Shown here: one piece after another, positions 22,801 through 28,960 of the stretch
Layout of the letters: every line of letters starts with the position of its first letter
Numbering within the stretch: the first letter of the stretch is position 1
Assembly: GCA_028703445.1 (NCBI GenBank)
Contig: JAQVMW010000013.1
Coordinates: 1-32,471 of the forward strand
Source of the DNA: Candidatus Peribacteraceae bacterium
GTDB taxonomy: Bacteria; Patescibacteriota; Gracilibacteria; Peribacterales; Peribacteraceae
Direction: 5' to 3'
Length of the DNA stretch: 32,471 bases
Position numbers and translations under genes: made by a program
Notes under the pieces: generated by a model
What the model was told of the DNA's origin: nothing
What the model saw: the letters and a program-made list of their open reading frames with translations, nothing else
Databases searched by the model: none

Positions 22801-24055
22801 CGCAGTTCTCCCCCGTTGTGCACTTTGTAGGATCCTCCCCTCCGGGATCCTGATCACGGGAGGTATTAGTGGGAGCGCCCAGATCGCACGCTTCCCCGTC
22901 CTCCTTTATCACGTCTCCATCTCCGCAGCTTTCCGCGCACATCGTGGGCTGGCCGTCCGTTCCAGCGGGTCCGCCGGTTTCCTTGCAGGTCTTCTGCACG
23001 TCAACCATTTTCATTCCGCCCGCGACCAGGGCGAGGTACCATTTGCCCTTTTTGTTATCGCTCTTCGCCGGGTCGTTGCCGGTGGACTCGCACGTGTCCG
23101 GAGGGACGAAGGCTCCGCACTTGTAATCGTTATTGGTCGTCGGGGTCGCGCAGCAGTAGCCGACGGGAGTCACCGGGTCGCCGATGACGTAGTAGGCATT
23201 TTTGGATGACGAAGAGTCGCTGCTTGAACTCTCTTCCGAGCTGGAGCTTTCTTCGGAAGACGATTCTTCACTGGAACTCTCTTCGGAACTGGAGCTTTCT
23301 TCGGAGGATGACCCCTCGCTGGAGCTCTCTTCGGAAGAGGATTCCCCGCTCGAGCCGGAGTCTTCGGAAGAACTCTGGACAGCGCTCGACCCGCCATCAC
23401 CTGCGCTGCTGGATTGTTCTTCTGAGCTGGAGCTTCCTTCTTCACTGGAACTGCCGCCATCGCTGGAACTTCCCCCGCCGGCACTGGAACTTCCGCCATC
23501 GGAAGGGGGCTCGCTTGCGTTGCCTCCGGAAGAGTTCCCACCCGAGGATCCTCCGCCCGAAGAGCCGTCGCCTTCAGAGGAGTTATCTTCGGAGGACTTG
23601 CTCGCGCCGCCGCCGGTGACGAGATCGATGTACCCGTTGCATTCGCTACACGAGGTTTCGGGACAATTACTCGCCAGCCAGTCTTCGAGGACATCGTCGT
23701 CCCCCAAGGATGCCAATTCGTAGCCCTGCAGAAAGTCTATCAATCCCTGATAAGCGTAGTTCGCCACCTCGGGATCCGTTGATTTCATCCGTTCGAGGAA
23801 ACCCGCTTCCATTTCGGCACAGCAGTACACCGGATCTTTAGCAGGGTCGCCTCCATTCGCCGTTATTACGCTGGGATCACACTTGCAAAGGAATTCATGC
23901 ACCCCCGGATCGCAATCGCCCACAGACACCAGTGCCGCATAGAGATCGCTGCGGCCGTCCTTCGCTTGCTTACGGGAAACATTCTGCTGGAGGACGAGAA
24001 CCAGCACGATGCCGAGTGCGATCCCCACGGTGATGCGACTGAGCAGTTTTCGCAT
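16868..24055 (-). CDS. Giant cysteine-rich repeat surface protein, 2395 aa
   Basis: Layout: signal-anchor (residues 1-27); a Cys-rich N-terminal domain shared with the 706-aa protein; Ser/Glu linker (about 155-285); a mixed region with DENGN-type repeats and a CGDGD...EACDLG unit; Gly/Asp tract; then 16 copies of an unrecognised unit, ECC-x(17)-C-x(10)-RCRDCNACY (about 854-1827), separated by Ser-rich spacers. One CGNG...CKW module lies between units 4 and 5 and another after unit 16. Ten DUF4215 repeats follow (about 1952-2326), then tail [20 protein letters not shown] + MRRKRR. Each unit has six Cys. Start ATG 24055; ATG 24085 is also possible. No Shine-Dalgarno. The function is unknown; an extended disulfide-stabilised cell-surface fibre is inferred. 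Confidence 0.88.
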   Translation of the reverse strand: MRKLLSRITVGIALGIVLVLVLQQNVSRKQAKDGRSDLYAALVSVGDCDPGVHEFLCKCDPSVITANGGDPAKDPVYCCAEMEAGFLERMKSTDPEVANYAYQGLIDFLQGYELASLGDDDVLEDWLASNCPETSCSECNGYIDLVTGGGASKSSEDNSSEGDGSSGGGSSGGNSSGGNASEPPSDGGSSSAGGGSSSDGGSSSEEGSSSSEEQSSSAGDGGSSAVQSSSEDSGSSGESSSEESSSEGSSSEESSSSEESSSEESSSEESSSSEESSSSDSSSSKNAYYVIGDPVTPVGYCCATPTTNNDYKCGAFVPPDTCESTGNDPAKSDNKKGKWYLALVAGGMKMVDVQKTCKETGGPAGTDGQPTMCAESCGDGDVIKEDGEACDLGAPTNTSRDQDPGGEDPTKCTTGENCGVGTTVNIPKGVANARETLPRNIADDVHELPFKWEWEEEMRKSNCVDCKISKCDTALKTAGSELEKVGIGSCFAVHRNPAGKPLCEPFVLASADPRVGQADNSNPSGTKTQIGTCPPFPGRNYTVMNLRTDGALYVPGKEGEEFLFDENGNSIVTEILDENGNLLARFDGEEPPSGTVDQNGNLRASLLVQELAADDEAKDPCLTPEKWEEQKATLMKPQPEGAECGGNVCVKYAEDAKKACNSGGDCKSGYCASESGGTFCENEKVDGAKDTACTGACATKRVWHNTLPCAQGDDDAVKHPGEGPLFCHAQKGSGNPTCKRYDIKPRERGDNTIIIIINNSSTSQGSRGGKGGGGGGGVNPGDDGGDDGGDDGGDDGGDDGGDDGSGKGSVGSGGSRRSSAHSFQASNPPLPPRSSSVGSSKSENESKSSSSSSRKECCTYSDPTYNAETQRWFCEKGEHMEGKGMSAAGSCRDCSSCGSSKKSSGGPEDPGGSGSSDGSTGKSSGGSSESSASSSSSSNGNSGPLGPMSGGSSSGDAGKSGGSKSSGKSSRKECCTYSDPTYNAETKKSFCEQGDMFSEQGKPTVCRDCAACYASISSSNSNSSIPECCKYASPTYNAETEEWSCTKGELQSDGRCRDCAACYASSRSGGSATSGGDSSGGSATSGGDSSSGGSRKSGGSKSSGKSGSSIKECCSYVNPTYNAETGVSSCTKGNLQSDGRCRDCAACYSSSSSSSRSAQCGNGRIDLGEDCDNGGMCKSGPLQFEECFSNADCFEAQGQCANGWCDDGLPCFGDWDCVDLFQCVYNTLADPTCASQCKWTSSRSSASAGSGGSSGGSLQDCCKYANSIVNGETGDIFCAVGELQPDGRCRDCKACYASSRSSIKECCTYVSPTYNALTAEWLCTKGDLQSDGRCRDCNACFGGSSIPECCKYASPIYNAETGVWSCTKGDLQSDGRCRDCNACYASSRSNGSATSGGGSSGGQSVSSGSSSVPECCKYASPIYNAETGVWSCTKGDLQSDGRCRDCNACYASSRSSMQDCCKYANPIVNGETGLVFCSNGVLQPDGRCRDCAACYASSRSSSLQDCCKYTYPVINGETGELFCRDGELQPDGRCRNCNACYVSSKSSSRSAQSSSSMPECCKYATPIYNAETGGVYCRNGELQSDDRCRDCNACYSSSRSSSRSSSVPECCKYESAVYNSETGQFYCQKGLMQTDGRCRDCNACYSSSRSSSRSSSVPECCKYESAVYNALTAEWLCTKGDLQSDGRCRDCNACFGSSSVPECCKYENSVYNSETGQFYCQKGLMQTDGRCRDCNACYASSSMQDCCKYANSIVNGETGLVFCSNGVLQPDGRCRDCAACYSSSRSSSVPECCKYESVVYNSETGQNFCQRGVMQSDGRCRDCAACYSSTRSSSASHSRTCGNGLIEIGENCDNGSICGSGEKAGIRCAANFTCSVFRGPCTSGICSAKSSVLCGGDVDCYEEYACVFDSISDPTCSLQCKWTTSSSRSSSSSKSSSYSAYASYSSAPPPFCGNGVLNSGEECDDGNLWDDDGCDRYCTIETSYLCGNGRVESPEECDDGNRQALDGCSPSCTREQTYASCGNGIIESPEECDDRNTTDGDGCNGSCNLERSWASSSSTYIPGTFVCGNGLLEAGEECDDGNQMIGDGCNASCRKEATHGQPVCGNGVKEIYEQCDDGNRQAGDNCDASCRLESTVITGTQDCGNSFLNSGEECDDGNRRDFDGCSATCFLEKGSCGDGVIQHALGEQCEPSLARDPDISVPYGCGMNCKYTLSFCGNGLLDPGEQCDAGSRLNSNQPDALCRLDCSLPRCGDRVMDSGEQCDDGNAKSGDGCDRFCLREGGAPLEQFACEPSNNICGDGIRGCQEACDDGNRVSSDGCSSDCHLEIPTGSLIAVSSSAQQGTGGKKTPQFATLRAFTLATSRSQTIPGKTGPAAIAVMAAGAAAGFSWMRRKRR
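17078..18202 (-). repeat. Ten DUF4215 repeats of the giant protein
   Basis: Coding tandem array of [20 protein letters not shown] units, 30-45 residues each. The seventh ([16 protein letters not shown]) and the tenth ([16 protein letters not shown]) deviate most. Confidence 0.85.
18575..21494 (-). repeat. Array of 16 six-cysteine units in the giant gene
   Basis: Each unit is about 38 residues plus a variable Ser-rich spacer, with two adjacent Cys, one middle Cys and a C-x-x-C-x-x-C end. Neighbouring units 7 and 8 (about 19700-20020) are nearly identical in DNA. Unit 13 looks like a hybrid of units 12 and 6. A nested module lies between units 4 and 5. Confidence 0.9.
21645..21704 (-). repeat. 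Five perfect 12-bp tandem units
   Basis: ccatcatctcct x5 on the plus strand, coding the Gly/Asp tetrapeptide repeat GDDG in the giant protein; a sixth degenerate unit follows. Length is a multiple of 3, so copy-number change keeps the frame. Confidence 0.9.
23200..23590 (-). repeat. Ser/Glu low-complexity tract of the giant protein
   Basis: Degenerate coding repeat of [11 protein letters not shown] type (about residues 155-285), including a Gly/Ser part. Likely a flexible extracellular linker. Confidence 0.75.
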
Positions 24056-24229
24056 AATTATTCGCAAGAGTAGCAGTGCTCTCATTCATGATGCACATGA
24101 CTTTCCTTGCATTGGAATCATTCGATTGCGTATTCATTCTCTTGTGTCCTCGTTCGATCAAAATAGTATTCGTGAATAGGAACATTCCCAGTCAAGTCGT
24201 GGAGGCTAGGCGGAATCATTTTCTTCTCG

Positions 24230-24235
24230 TACTCT
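24230..24235 (+). promoter_or_regulatory. -10 box of the DsbA-fold gene
   Basis: TACTCT, 7 nt before ATG 24243: leaderless spacing. Confidence 0.5.
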
Positions 24236-24242
24236 TCGCTTC

Positions 24243-25034
24243 ATGATGGAATCACAGGATCGCACAAAGGTCTGGTTCGTCGTAGCGCTCTGCCTGCTCG
24301 TGCTCGTTGGCGGCTACTTCTTCACCGAGTGGCTGATCGGCGGTAGAGAGGTTTTTCGCGGCGCCGCCCCTGAGCAACCTGCCGTGCCCTTGATCGCGCC
24401 TGTGGCTCAACCGGATATCGAGGATTTTGAAGACGTGGCGCAGTACACCGGCGGCAAGCCTCTTCCCGTCGATCCCGGCTATGAGATCTTTCTCACCGAT
24501 GTTGAAACGGATGAACACATCAGGGGCGACCGCGCGACGAAGGTCACTGTCGTGCAGTACGCGGCTCTTTCGAGTCTGTACACGCAACTCGTGTACCCGC
24601 AGATGGCACAGTTCTTCGAGAAGAACAAAGACCGCGTGCACTGGGTGTTCCGTCACTATCCGGGCTCCGAAAACGAGAACGACTACCGCGCCGCGCAGGC
24701 GACGGAGTGCATCACCGAACAGCTTGGGAACGACGGCTTCTGGGCCTATATGGATCTGCTCATGCCAAACAGAGGAAGCCCTCTGCCGATAGATCTCCTG
24801 CTCTCTTCGGCAACGAAAATCGGTGCGGATTCCGCGCGATTGCGCGCGTGCGTTGAAGGGGAGGAACTGTACGATTATGTGTTACAAGACAAGCAGAATG
24901 CCCTGAGCGACGCAAAGATCTACGTCACCCCGACATTCGTTTTCCTGAACAATGAAACGCGATCGATGCGCATCGTCGAAGGCCTGAACACGCTCGAGTA
25001 CATGCAGGCGGTCCTGGACGACGTGGCGAAGTAG
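24243..25034 (+). CDS. DsbA-fold thioredoxin-like protein lacking CxxC
   Basis: 263 aa. N-terminal transmembrane anchor (about 11-31), linker, then a DsbA-type thioredoxin domain (about 98-263). Typical landmarks are present: VTVVQYAALSSLYTQLV at the active-site position, an inserted helical region, EQLGNDGFWAYMDLLM, and the cis-Pro loop VTPTFVFLNN (Pro230). In DsbA proteins the first stretch reads FSDFQCPYC; here it is YAALSSLYT (106-114), so both catalytic Cys are replaced by Ser111 and Thr114. Only C17 (in the anchor), C156 and C203 remain. It cannot carry out normal dithiol exchange. It may be a chaperone or redox-dead homologue (inference). It is divergent from the giant cysteine-rich gene. 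Confidence 0.88.
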   Translation: MMESQDRTKVWFVVALCLLVLVGGYFFTEWLIGGREVFRGAAPEQPAVPLIAPVAQPDIEDFEDVAQYTGGKPLPVDPGYEIFLTDVETDEHIRGDRATKVTVVQYAALSSLYTQLVYPQMAQFFEKNKDRVHWVFRHYPGSENENDYRAAQATECITEQLGNDGFWAYMDLLMPNRGSPLPIDLLLSSATKIGADSARLRACVEGEELYDYVLQDKQNALSDAKIYVTPTFVFLNNETRSMRIVEGLNTLEYMQAVLDDVAK

Positions 25035-25046
25035 TACTGTTAAAAA

Positions 25047-25303
25047 CCCCGGAGAATGGATTTCGCAGAGTCATCACTTCTGCGTCAGGTTCACATCGCG
25101 TATTCGATTGAACCGACCATTTTCCGGGGGCTGGTTGGAGGAGAGAAGAGGAGGTGAGGGAGCGTCACGACTGCTTCCCGTCAGACTCCGCGAGTGTGCG
25201 GAGCGCACCGATGGGAGAGTGAACCCCCTCCCGGACCCTTTGCGTCACCAAAGGCTCTCCTCCGTATATGTACGAGGGCAGACGAAAGATAGGTGTCTGC
25301 CTC
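25047..25303 (-). ncRNA. Candidate structured RNA in a 348-bp gene-free region
   Basis: No convincing gene lies in 25035-25382. Domain 1: a 13-bp stem 25047-25059/25117-25129 (one G-U) encloses CGCAGA/TCTGCG (25064-25069/25079-25084) and GGTTCA..ATCG/CGAT..TGAACC (25088-25114). Domain 2: GGAGGAGA/TCTCCTCC (25137-25144/25256-25263) encloses four hairpins at 25158-25179, 25186-25203 (CTCCGC/GCGGAG), 25213-25232 and 25237-25254 (CCTTTG/CAAAGG). A last hairpin is GGCAGAC/GTCTGCC (25277-25301). Strand is uncertain: on the minus strand the first domain stem is followed by five T residues (25046-25042), like a terminator. No match to RNase P, tmRNA, SRP or 6S motifs. Confidence 0.55.
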
Positions 25304-25370
25304 GGCACCATCATCCGATGCCCCTCGCGGGCAGTCAATGAAACAGGCTGCTTTTTGCGCTCGTCCTTGC

Positions 25371-25376
25371 TATTCT
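25371..25376 (+). promoter_or_regulatory. -10 box of murJ
   Basis: TATTCT ending 6 nt before ATG 25383; with this box the upstream frame (from 25293) is not translated. Confidence 0.6.
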
Positions 25377-25382
25377 TGCTCT

Positions 25383-26699
25383 ATGCGATTCAGCGCCCTC
25401 CGTTCACAGCACCGTATTCTCGGCGGTGCCGCGGTACTCGCGCTCACGCAATTCGCCGCCTCGTTTGCCGGTCTCATCCGCGACAACCTGCTCAACCGCA
25501 CCTTCCCCGGGCTCTCGGTGGTGGACGTGTACGTGGCGGCTTTCCGTCCCAGTGATCTCCTCTTTCAGGTGACGATCATGGCGGGGTTTTCGGTCGCCTT
25601 GGTGCCGCTCCTCGCCCGGTACGAAGCAAACGGGGATCGCAGATCCATGTCTTCGCTCTTGAACGGGGTCGTGACGGTGGCGGCGCTGATCTTCGGTCTG
25701 CTTGCGCTTGTGCTCGCGATCATCTTTCCGCTCGTCGCCCATTTCTTCACGCAGTTTCAGGGTGAGACGCTCGTCCTCTACATCCGCTTCGCGCGCATCG
25801 CGCTCCTCACGAATTTTCTCTTCGTCTTCGGCAATGCGTTCGGCCAGTACCTGAATACGATTCAGCGTTTCTGGGTCTACGGACTGACGCCGGTGCTCTT
25901 CACGCTCGGCACGATTGCCGGAACACTCTGGCTCACGCCGTTCATCGGACCGTACGGCCCGATCGCCGGCACCCTGCTCGGCGCGCTGGTCTACACGTCG
26001 GTACGTTTCATTGCGATTGTGCGGGCGGGGTATCGATTCGCGCTCTCGTGGTGGCATCCCGACTTGACCGAGATGGGGCTCCTCATGCTCCCGCGCATGC
26101 TCGCGCTCGGAGCGTTGCAACTGGAACTCCTTGTCTTTGATCGTATTGCCTCGGGGATGACGGTGGGTTCCATTGCGGTGAATGCCTATGCGCGTAACTT
26201 CCAGGCCGTGGTGGTGGGCGTGACCGGCATGGCATTGGCGCTCTCACTCTTCTCGCCGTTGAGCCAGGCTGCGGCGCGCGCGGAGTGGGGCCGCTATCGC
26301 CAGTATCTCAAGAGGGGAGTTGCGTGGATGCTTCTGCTCACCGTGCCCGGTGCCATTGCGCTCGTGTTCGCAACACCGTTCGCCGCGTGGCTCATCCATC
26401 TGCAGGCGACCTTCCTGCCGGTCTTCTTCACCTGTCTTGCGCTCTACGCGCTGAGTATTCCCTTCGAGAGCCTGAACCATCTCTTCACGCGGGCGTTCTT
26501 CGCCACCAAACATACGACAATTCCTGCTATTCTCACCGTCTTCAACGGCGTGATTGCCATCGTGCTCTCGTGGACGCTTGCGCCGAGGCTCGGCGTCTTC
26601 AGTCTGGCGCTCGGCTACTGCATCGGGCACATTGTTGAGATGGCGGGGCTCCTCCTGCTCATCCCGCGCGAAGTGCAGAGCGTAAAAGGGGAATTTTAA
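25383..26699 (+). CDS. murJ: Lipid II flippase MurJ/MviN
   Basis: 438 aa from ATG 25383. Multidrug/oligosaccharidyl-lipid/polysaccharide (MOP) exporter fold, with about 12 transmembrane helices along its length and short polar loops (RPSDLLFQ, RYEANGDRRSM). Flips the lipid-linked peptidoglycan precursor. The length is shorter than the common 510, from a compact C-terminal end, but the MviN-type N-terminus (VLALTQFAASFAGLIRDNLL) and the middle SWWHPDL...LMLPRML...FDRIASGM region are recognisable. It implies a peptidoglycan wall. The frame is open upstream to 25293; ATG 25383 is chosen for its -10 box and N-terminus. A two-hairpin element follows two bases after the stop. Confidence 0.92.
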   Translation: MRFSALRSQHRILGGAAVLALTQFAASFAGLIRDNLLNRTFPGLSVVDVYVAAFRPSDLLFQVTIMAGFSVALVPLLARYEANGDRRSMSSLLNGVVTVAALIFGLLALVLAIIFPLVAHFFTQFQGETLVLYIRFARIALLTNFLFVFGNAFGQYLNTIQRFWVYGLTPVLFTLGTIAGTLWLTPFIGPYGPIAGTLLGALVYTSVRFIAIVRAGYRFALSWWHPDLTEMGLLMLPRMLALGALQLELLVFDRIASGMTVGSIAVNAYARNFQAVVVGVTGMALALSLFSPLSQAAARAEWGRYRQYLKRGVAWMLLLTVPGAIALVFATPFAAWLIHLQATFLPVFFTCLALYALSIPFESLNHLFTRAFFATKHTTIPAILTVFNGVIAIVLSWTLAPRLGVFSLALGYCIGHIVEMAGLLLLIPREVQSVKGEF

Positions 26700-26700
26700 T

Positions 26701-26789
26701 CATGGGAGAGAAACCTGCGGTTTCTCTCCCATGAACCCACCCTTCCCTTAAGCGGTTGCGCTCCAGACGGGCGAAGCCCGTCTTCGCGC
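26701..26789 (+). repeat. Two-hairpin dispersed element, copy D
   Basis: Hairpin 1: perfect 15-bp palindrome 26701-26715/26719-26733 (loop TGC). Hairpin 2: outer stem GCGC (26758-26761)/GCGC (26786-26789) replaces GTGCC/GGCAC; inner stem GACGGGC (26766-26772)/GCCCGTC (26776-26782) replaces GGCGGGC/GCCCGCC. These are compensating changes. Located after murJ. Confidence 0.88.
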
Positions 26790-26873
26790 GTTTGTTTCAT
26801 GTTTGGCTACGCAGGAGTCGTTAAAATCATTGGCGTTTCGCGCATTTCTGTCCTCTTAGAACACCAGTGGCTG

Positions 26874-27146
26874 TCACATCTGGATTTCAAACGAAGATCC
26901 ATACTCCTGCGCGACGTTCTTGACCTTCACCTCCTCCACGCGTGCTCCCTCTGGACCGCGTGCACACCACTGTTCGAATTGCTGCAGAGCCGGAAGACTG
27001 CCCTCGATATGCATTTCGAGTGATCCGTCATGATCGTTGTTGCGCACCCAACCGGTGAGTCTGAGGGCGTCGGCCTTCGCTTTTGCCTCCGTGCGAAAAT
27101 TAACGCCTTGGACGCGGCCGGTAATGAGGAGGGCATGGGCGGGCAT
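26874..27146 (-). CDS. acyP: Acylphosphatase
   Basis: 90 aa from ATG 27146, the usual size. Hydrolyses acyl phosphates such as carbamoyl and acetyl phosphate. Motifs: GRVQGVNFR (10-18; substrate-binding Arg18) and GWVRNNDHDGSLEMHIEG with the catalytic Asn. The usual GxVQGVGFR has Gly where this protein has Asn16; Asn or other residues occur in some members, so activity is not excluded. The frame runs further upstream to 27203, but this ATG gives the family N-terminus. The leader to nusG holds a long hairpin. Confidence 0.92.
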   Translation of the reverse strand: MPAHALLITGRVQGVNFRTEAKAKADALRLTGWVRNNDHDGSLEMHIEGSLPALQQFEQWCARGPEGARVEEVKVKNVAQEYGSSFEIQM

Positions 27147-27157
27147 TGGAAGAGAGG

Positions 27158-27221
27158 GAAGACGAAAGATAGAAGACGTAAGCGCGAAACTTCTGTCTTT
27201 CATCTTACATCTTTCGTCTTC
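27158..27221 (-). repeat. Inverted repeat between nusG and acyP
   Basis: GAAGACGAAAGAT (27158-27170)/ATCTTTCGTCTTC (27209-27221), a perfect 13-bp stem, plus GTAAG/CTTAC inside (27178-27182/27204-27208). It begins seven bases after the nusG stop. Its 13-mer AGACGAAAGATAG also occurs at 25280-25292. Confidence 0.75.
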
Positions 27222-27227
27222 TAAAAA

Positions 27228-27773
27228 TCACTTCTTCTTTACTTGGGTGAAGTCCAGCTCGACGGGGGTCTCGCGGTCGAAAATCAGCACCATCACCGTG
27301 AGCTTGCCCTTGTTCACATCCACCGCACTCACCGAAGCTTCGTAGTTCTTGAACGGACCGTCGATGATCACCACAAGATCGCCGATCTGGAAGTCTGATT
27401 TGTACTTGGCCTCCTGCTCGCCGACCCGCCGCTCGATCACGCCGAATTCCTCGGGGGTGACGGGTACCGGAATGTTGCCCGAACCCACGAAGCCCGTGAC
27501 GTTCGGAGTGTTGCGCACGAGATACCAGCTGTCGTCGGTGACGATCATATCCACGAGTACATAGCCGGGGAAGAGCTTGCGCTCCTCTTCCACAGGCTCG
27601 CCTTTCTTGAAGGTGAGCTGCTTCTCCTTGGGCACGCGCACATCTAAGACGTAATCCTGCATGCCAAAGGATTCCACGCGCTGCAGAATGGCCTGACGCA
27701 CGGCGTCTTCATAGCCCGCGTAGGTGTGTACGACGTACCAGTTGCGACCGGCATTCGGATCCTGTTTACCCAT
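27228..27773 (-). CDS. nusG: Transcription elongation/antitermination factor NusG
   Basis: 181 aa. NGN domain (about 10-115: NWYVVHTYAGYEDAVRQAIL, FPGYVLVDMIV, NTPNVTGFVGSG) joined to a KOW domain at the C-terminus (DFQIGDLVVIIDGPFKNYEA). Binds RNA polymerase and couples it to ribosomes. ATG 27773. It follows secE, the usual order, but rplK is absent downstream: acyP follows. The 71-bp secE-nusG gap holds a hairpin. Confidence 0.97.
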   Translation of the reverse strand: MGKQDPNAGRNWYVVHTYAGYEDAVRQAILQRVESFGMQDYVLDVRVPKEKQLTFKKGEPVEEERKLFPGYVLVDMIVTDDSWYLVRNTPNVTGFVGSGNIPVPVTPEEFGVIERRVGEQEAKYKSDFQIGDLVVIIDGPFKNYEASVSAVDVNKGKLTVMVLIFDRETPVELDFTQVKKK

Positions 27774-27800
27774 AAGATGGGGATGAGGGATTAGGGATTG

Positions 27801-27832
27801 CCCGCCCGTACCGAACGGTACGTTCGGGCGGG
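27801..27832. repeat. Hairpin in the secE-nusG gap
   Basis: CCCGCCCG (27801-27808)/CGGGCGGG (27825-27832) with an inner TACCG/CGGTA stem (27809-27813/27816-27820) and bulge CGTT. It is flanked by GGGATTAGGGATT-type tracts. No T run; not a standard terminator. Confidence 0.6.
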
Positions 27833-27844
27833 GAGAATTAGGGA

Positions 27845-28036
27845 TTAAGTGAAGGAGAGGAGGAGCGTAACGAGACGCGCGAGGACAAAGTCGACCAAGC
27901 CAAAGGCAATGGCTGTGCAGAAGACGAAGGCGACCACGATCAGCGATAATCGCACGGCCTGCTGGCGGGTGGGCCAGCGGACGTGGTGCAGTTCTTCGAT
28001 GGCGCCACGGAGATAATCGGCGGTTTTCTTGAACAT
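27845..28036 (-). CDS. secE: Preprotein translocase subunit SecE
   Basis: 63 aa, one membrane helix (about 30-57). The cytoplasmic amphipathic helix has the family LRGAIEELHHVRWPTRQQAV (WPT motif). Together with SecY and SecG it forms the Sec channel. ATG 28036. Followed by nusG. A short GC-hairpin with T6 (28051-28068, minus strand) lies 15 bp upstream of the start. Confidence 0.96.
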   Translation of the reverse strand: MFKKTADYLRGAIEELHHVRWPTRQQAVRLSLIVVAFVFCTAIAFGLVDFVLARLVTLLLSFT

Positions 28037-28050
28037 TGCTTTCTTAGAAG

Positions 28051-28068
28051 AAAAAACCCCGGAGGGGG
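28051..28068 (-). terminator. Terminator-like hairpin upstream of secE
   Basis: Minus-strand CCCC-CTCC-GGGG followed by T6. The bases AAAAACCCCGGAG (plus strand) also occur at 25042-25054, where a longer stem is followed by T5. It may terminate the lepB transcript or attenuate secE; the stem is short. Confidence 0.4.
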
Positions 28069-28119
28069 AATAGCCAGCATTTTACAGTGGTTTTGGGCTG
28101 ATGCAAGAAAAAAGACGAC

Positions 28120-28210
28120 CTAGGACGTAGGGCGTAGAGGGTAGGCGGTAGGGAACAGTGAAGAAACTCGTTAAAAAGTCCGACGCCCTACACCCTAATC
28201 CTGACCCTAG
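28120..28210. repeat. TAGGG/CCCTA inverted repeat, copy 2
   Basis: GTAGGGCGT (28127-28135)/ACGCCCTAC (28183-28191) and further TAGGG/CCCTA arms flank TAGGGAAC..TGAAGA, the same interior motif as at 14679-14696. Lies directly after the lepB stop, which its right end includes. Confidence 0.6.
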
Positions 28211-28827
28211 AATCCGTACTCCGGCGCTTCCATGGCGTGTGCTTTGCCGAGAGGGAGTGCCACGAACCAAACGCGACCTTTGATGTCCTCCTGGGGGACA
28301 AATGGAGTTGACTCGTTCTGCGCATTGCGAAACGAGCGGGAATCCAGACTACCCAGCCGGTTATCGCCGAGCAGAAAATAGTGATCCTCTGGAACAGCAA
28401 AGCGTTTCTCTTCCCCGCTTCCCGCCGCGCCGACGTACGTGTGATCCTGATTGCGCTCGTTCAAGTACGGCTCATTCAGCTTGCGTTCCTTTCCAGCATC
28501 GCCGCTCCGCACGAAGACGTCGCCATCCCGGATGATGATTTCGTCGCCGGACAGGCCGATGACGCGCTTCACGTAGAATTTGCTGTGATCCGTGTTCGGC
28601 GGCCGGAAGACGACGATGTCGCCGCGCTCGGGCGCGCGGAGAAAGTACACCAGCTTATTGATGATGATGTACTGGCGGTTCTCGAGCGTATCGATCATGG
28701 AATTCCCTTCCACCTGAAATGGGGAAACGAGGAACGTCCGGATGCCTGCCACCACCGCAACGATGATGACGATGTTGAGCAGGACATCGAAGAAATGGAA
28801 CCAGAGCGTGACGGGCTTCTTGATCAT
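28207..28827 (-). CDS. lepB: Signal peptidase I
   Basis: 206 aa. Removes signal peptides of Sec-exported proteins. N-terminal transmembrane helix (about 14-36), then the catalytic domain: nucleophile Ser43 in QVEGNSM, general base Lys87 in YVKRVIGLSGD, and the GDN...SxDSR region (LLGDNRLGSLDSRSF). ATG 28827. TATACT box 7 nt upstream. Separate from secE by 170 bp of repeat sequence, so it is probably its own unit. Confidence 0.96.
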   Translation of the reverse strand: MIKKPVTLWFHFFDVLLNIVIIVAVVAGIRTFLVSPFQVEGNSMIDTLENRQYIIINKLVYFLRAPERGDIVVFRPPNTDHSKFYVKRVIGLSGDEIIIRDGDVFVRSGDAGKERKLNEPYLNERNQDHTYVGAAGSGEEKRFAVPEDHYFLLGDNRLGSLDSRSFRNAQNESTPFVPQEDIKGRVWFVALPLGKAHAMEAPEYGF

Positions 28828-28834
28828 CTGATCC

Positions 28835-28840
28835 AGTATA
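28835..28840 (-). promoter_or_regulatory. -10 box of lepB
   Basis: Minus-strand TATACT, 7-nt spacer to ATG 28827; leaderless spacing. Confidence 0.6.
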
Positions 28841-28877
28841 GGGGATGGAGAGGAGGTTGGATAGGTTCTTGGTAAAA

Positions 28878-28937
28878 GGAAGACGAAGAAAACAAGGAGT
28901 ACAAGGATCGTCGTCTTCTTTGTACTCCTCGTCTTCC
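28878..28937. repeat. Inverted repeat upstream of the PH-domain operon
   Basis: GGAAGACGA (28878-28886)/TCGTCTTCC (28929-28937) and, inside, AGGAGTACAA (28895-28904)/TTGTACTCCT (28920-28929). Long imperfect hairpin between divergent lepB and the PH-domain gene. It ends 11 bp before the TATACT box. Confidence 0.65.
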
Positions 28938-28948
28938 TTGTCTTCCTC

Positions 28949-28954
28949 TATACT
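28949..28954 (+). promoter_or_regulatory. -10 box of the PH-domain gene
   Basis: TATACT ending 6 nt before GTG 28961, the spacing seen at the purQ-like gene too. Confidence 0.6.
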
Positions 28955-28960
28955 TCTCCT

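Noticed and set aside
24243-25034. Frameshift explaining the missing CxxC in the DsbA-fold protein
   Set aside because: The frame is continuous, and sequence on both sides of SLYT, including the cis-Pro loop, aligns with the family in the same frame.
25047-25303. RNase P RNA, tmRNA, SRP RNA or 6S RNA
   Set aside because: None of the diagnostic motifs I know for these were found on either strand. Identification needs a covariance-model search.
25108-25341. 77-codon plus-strand frame in the structured region
   Set aside because: No family features, low-complexity Arg-rich product, and the same bases are explained by nested stems.
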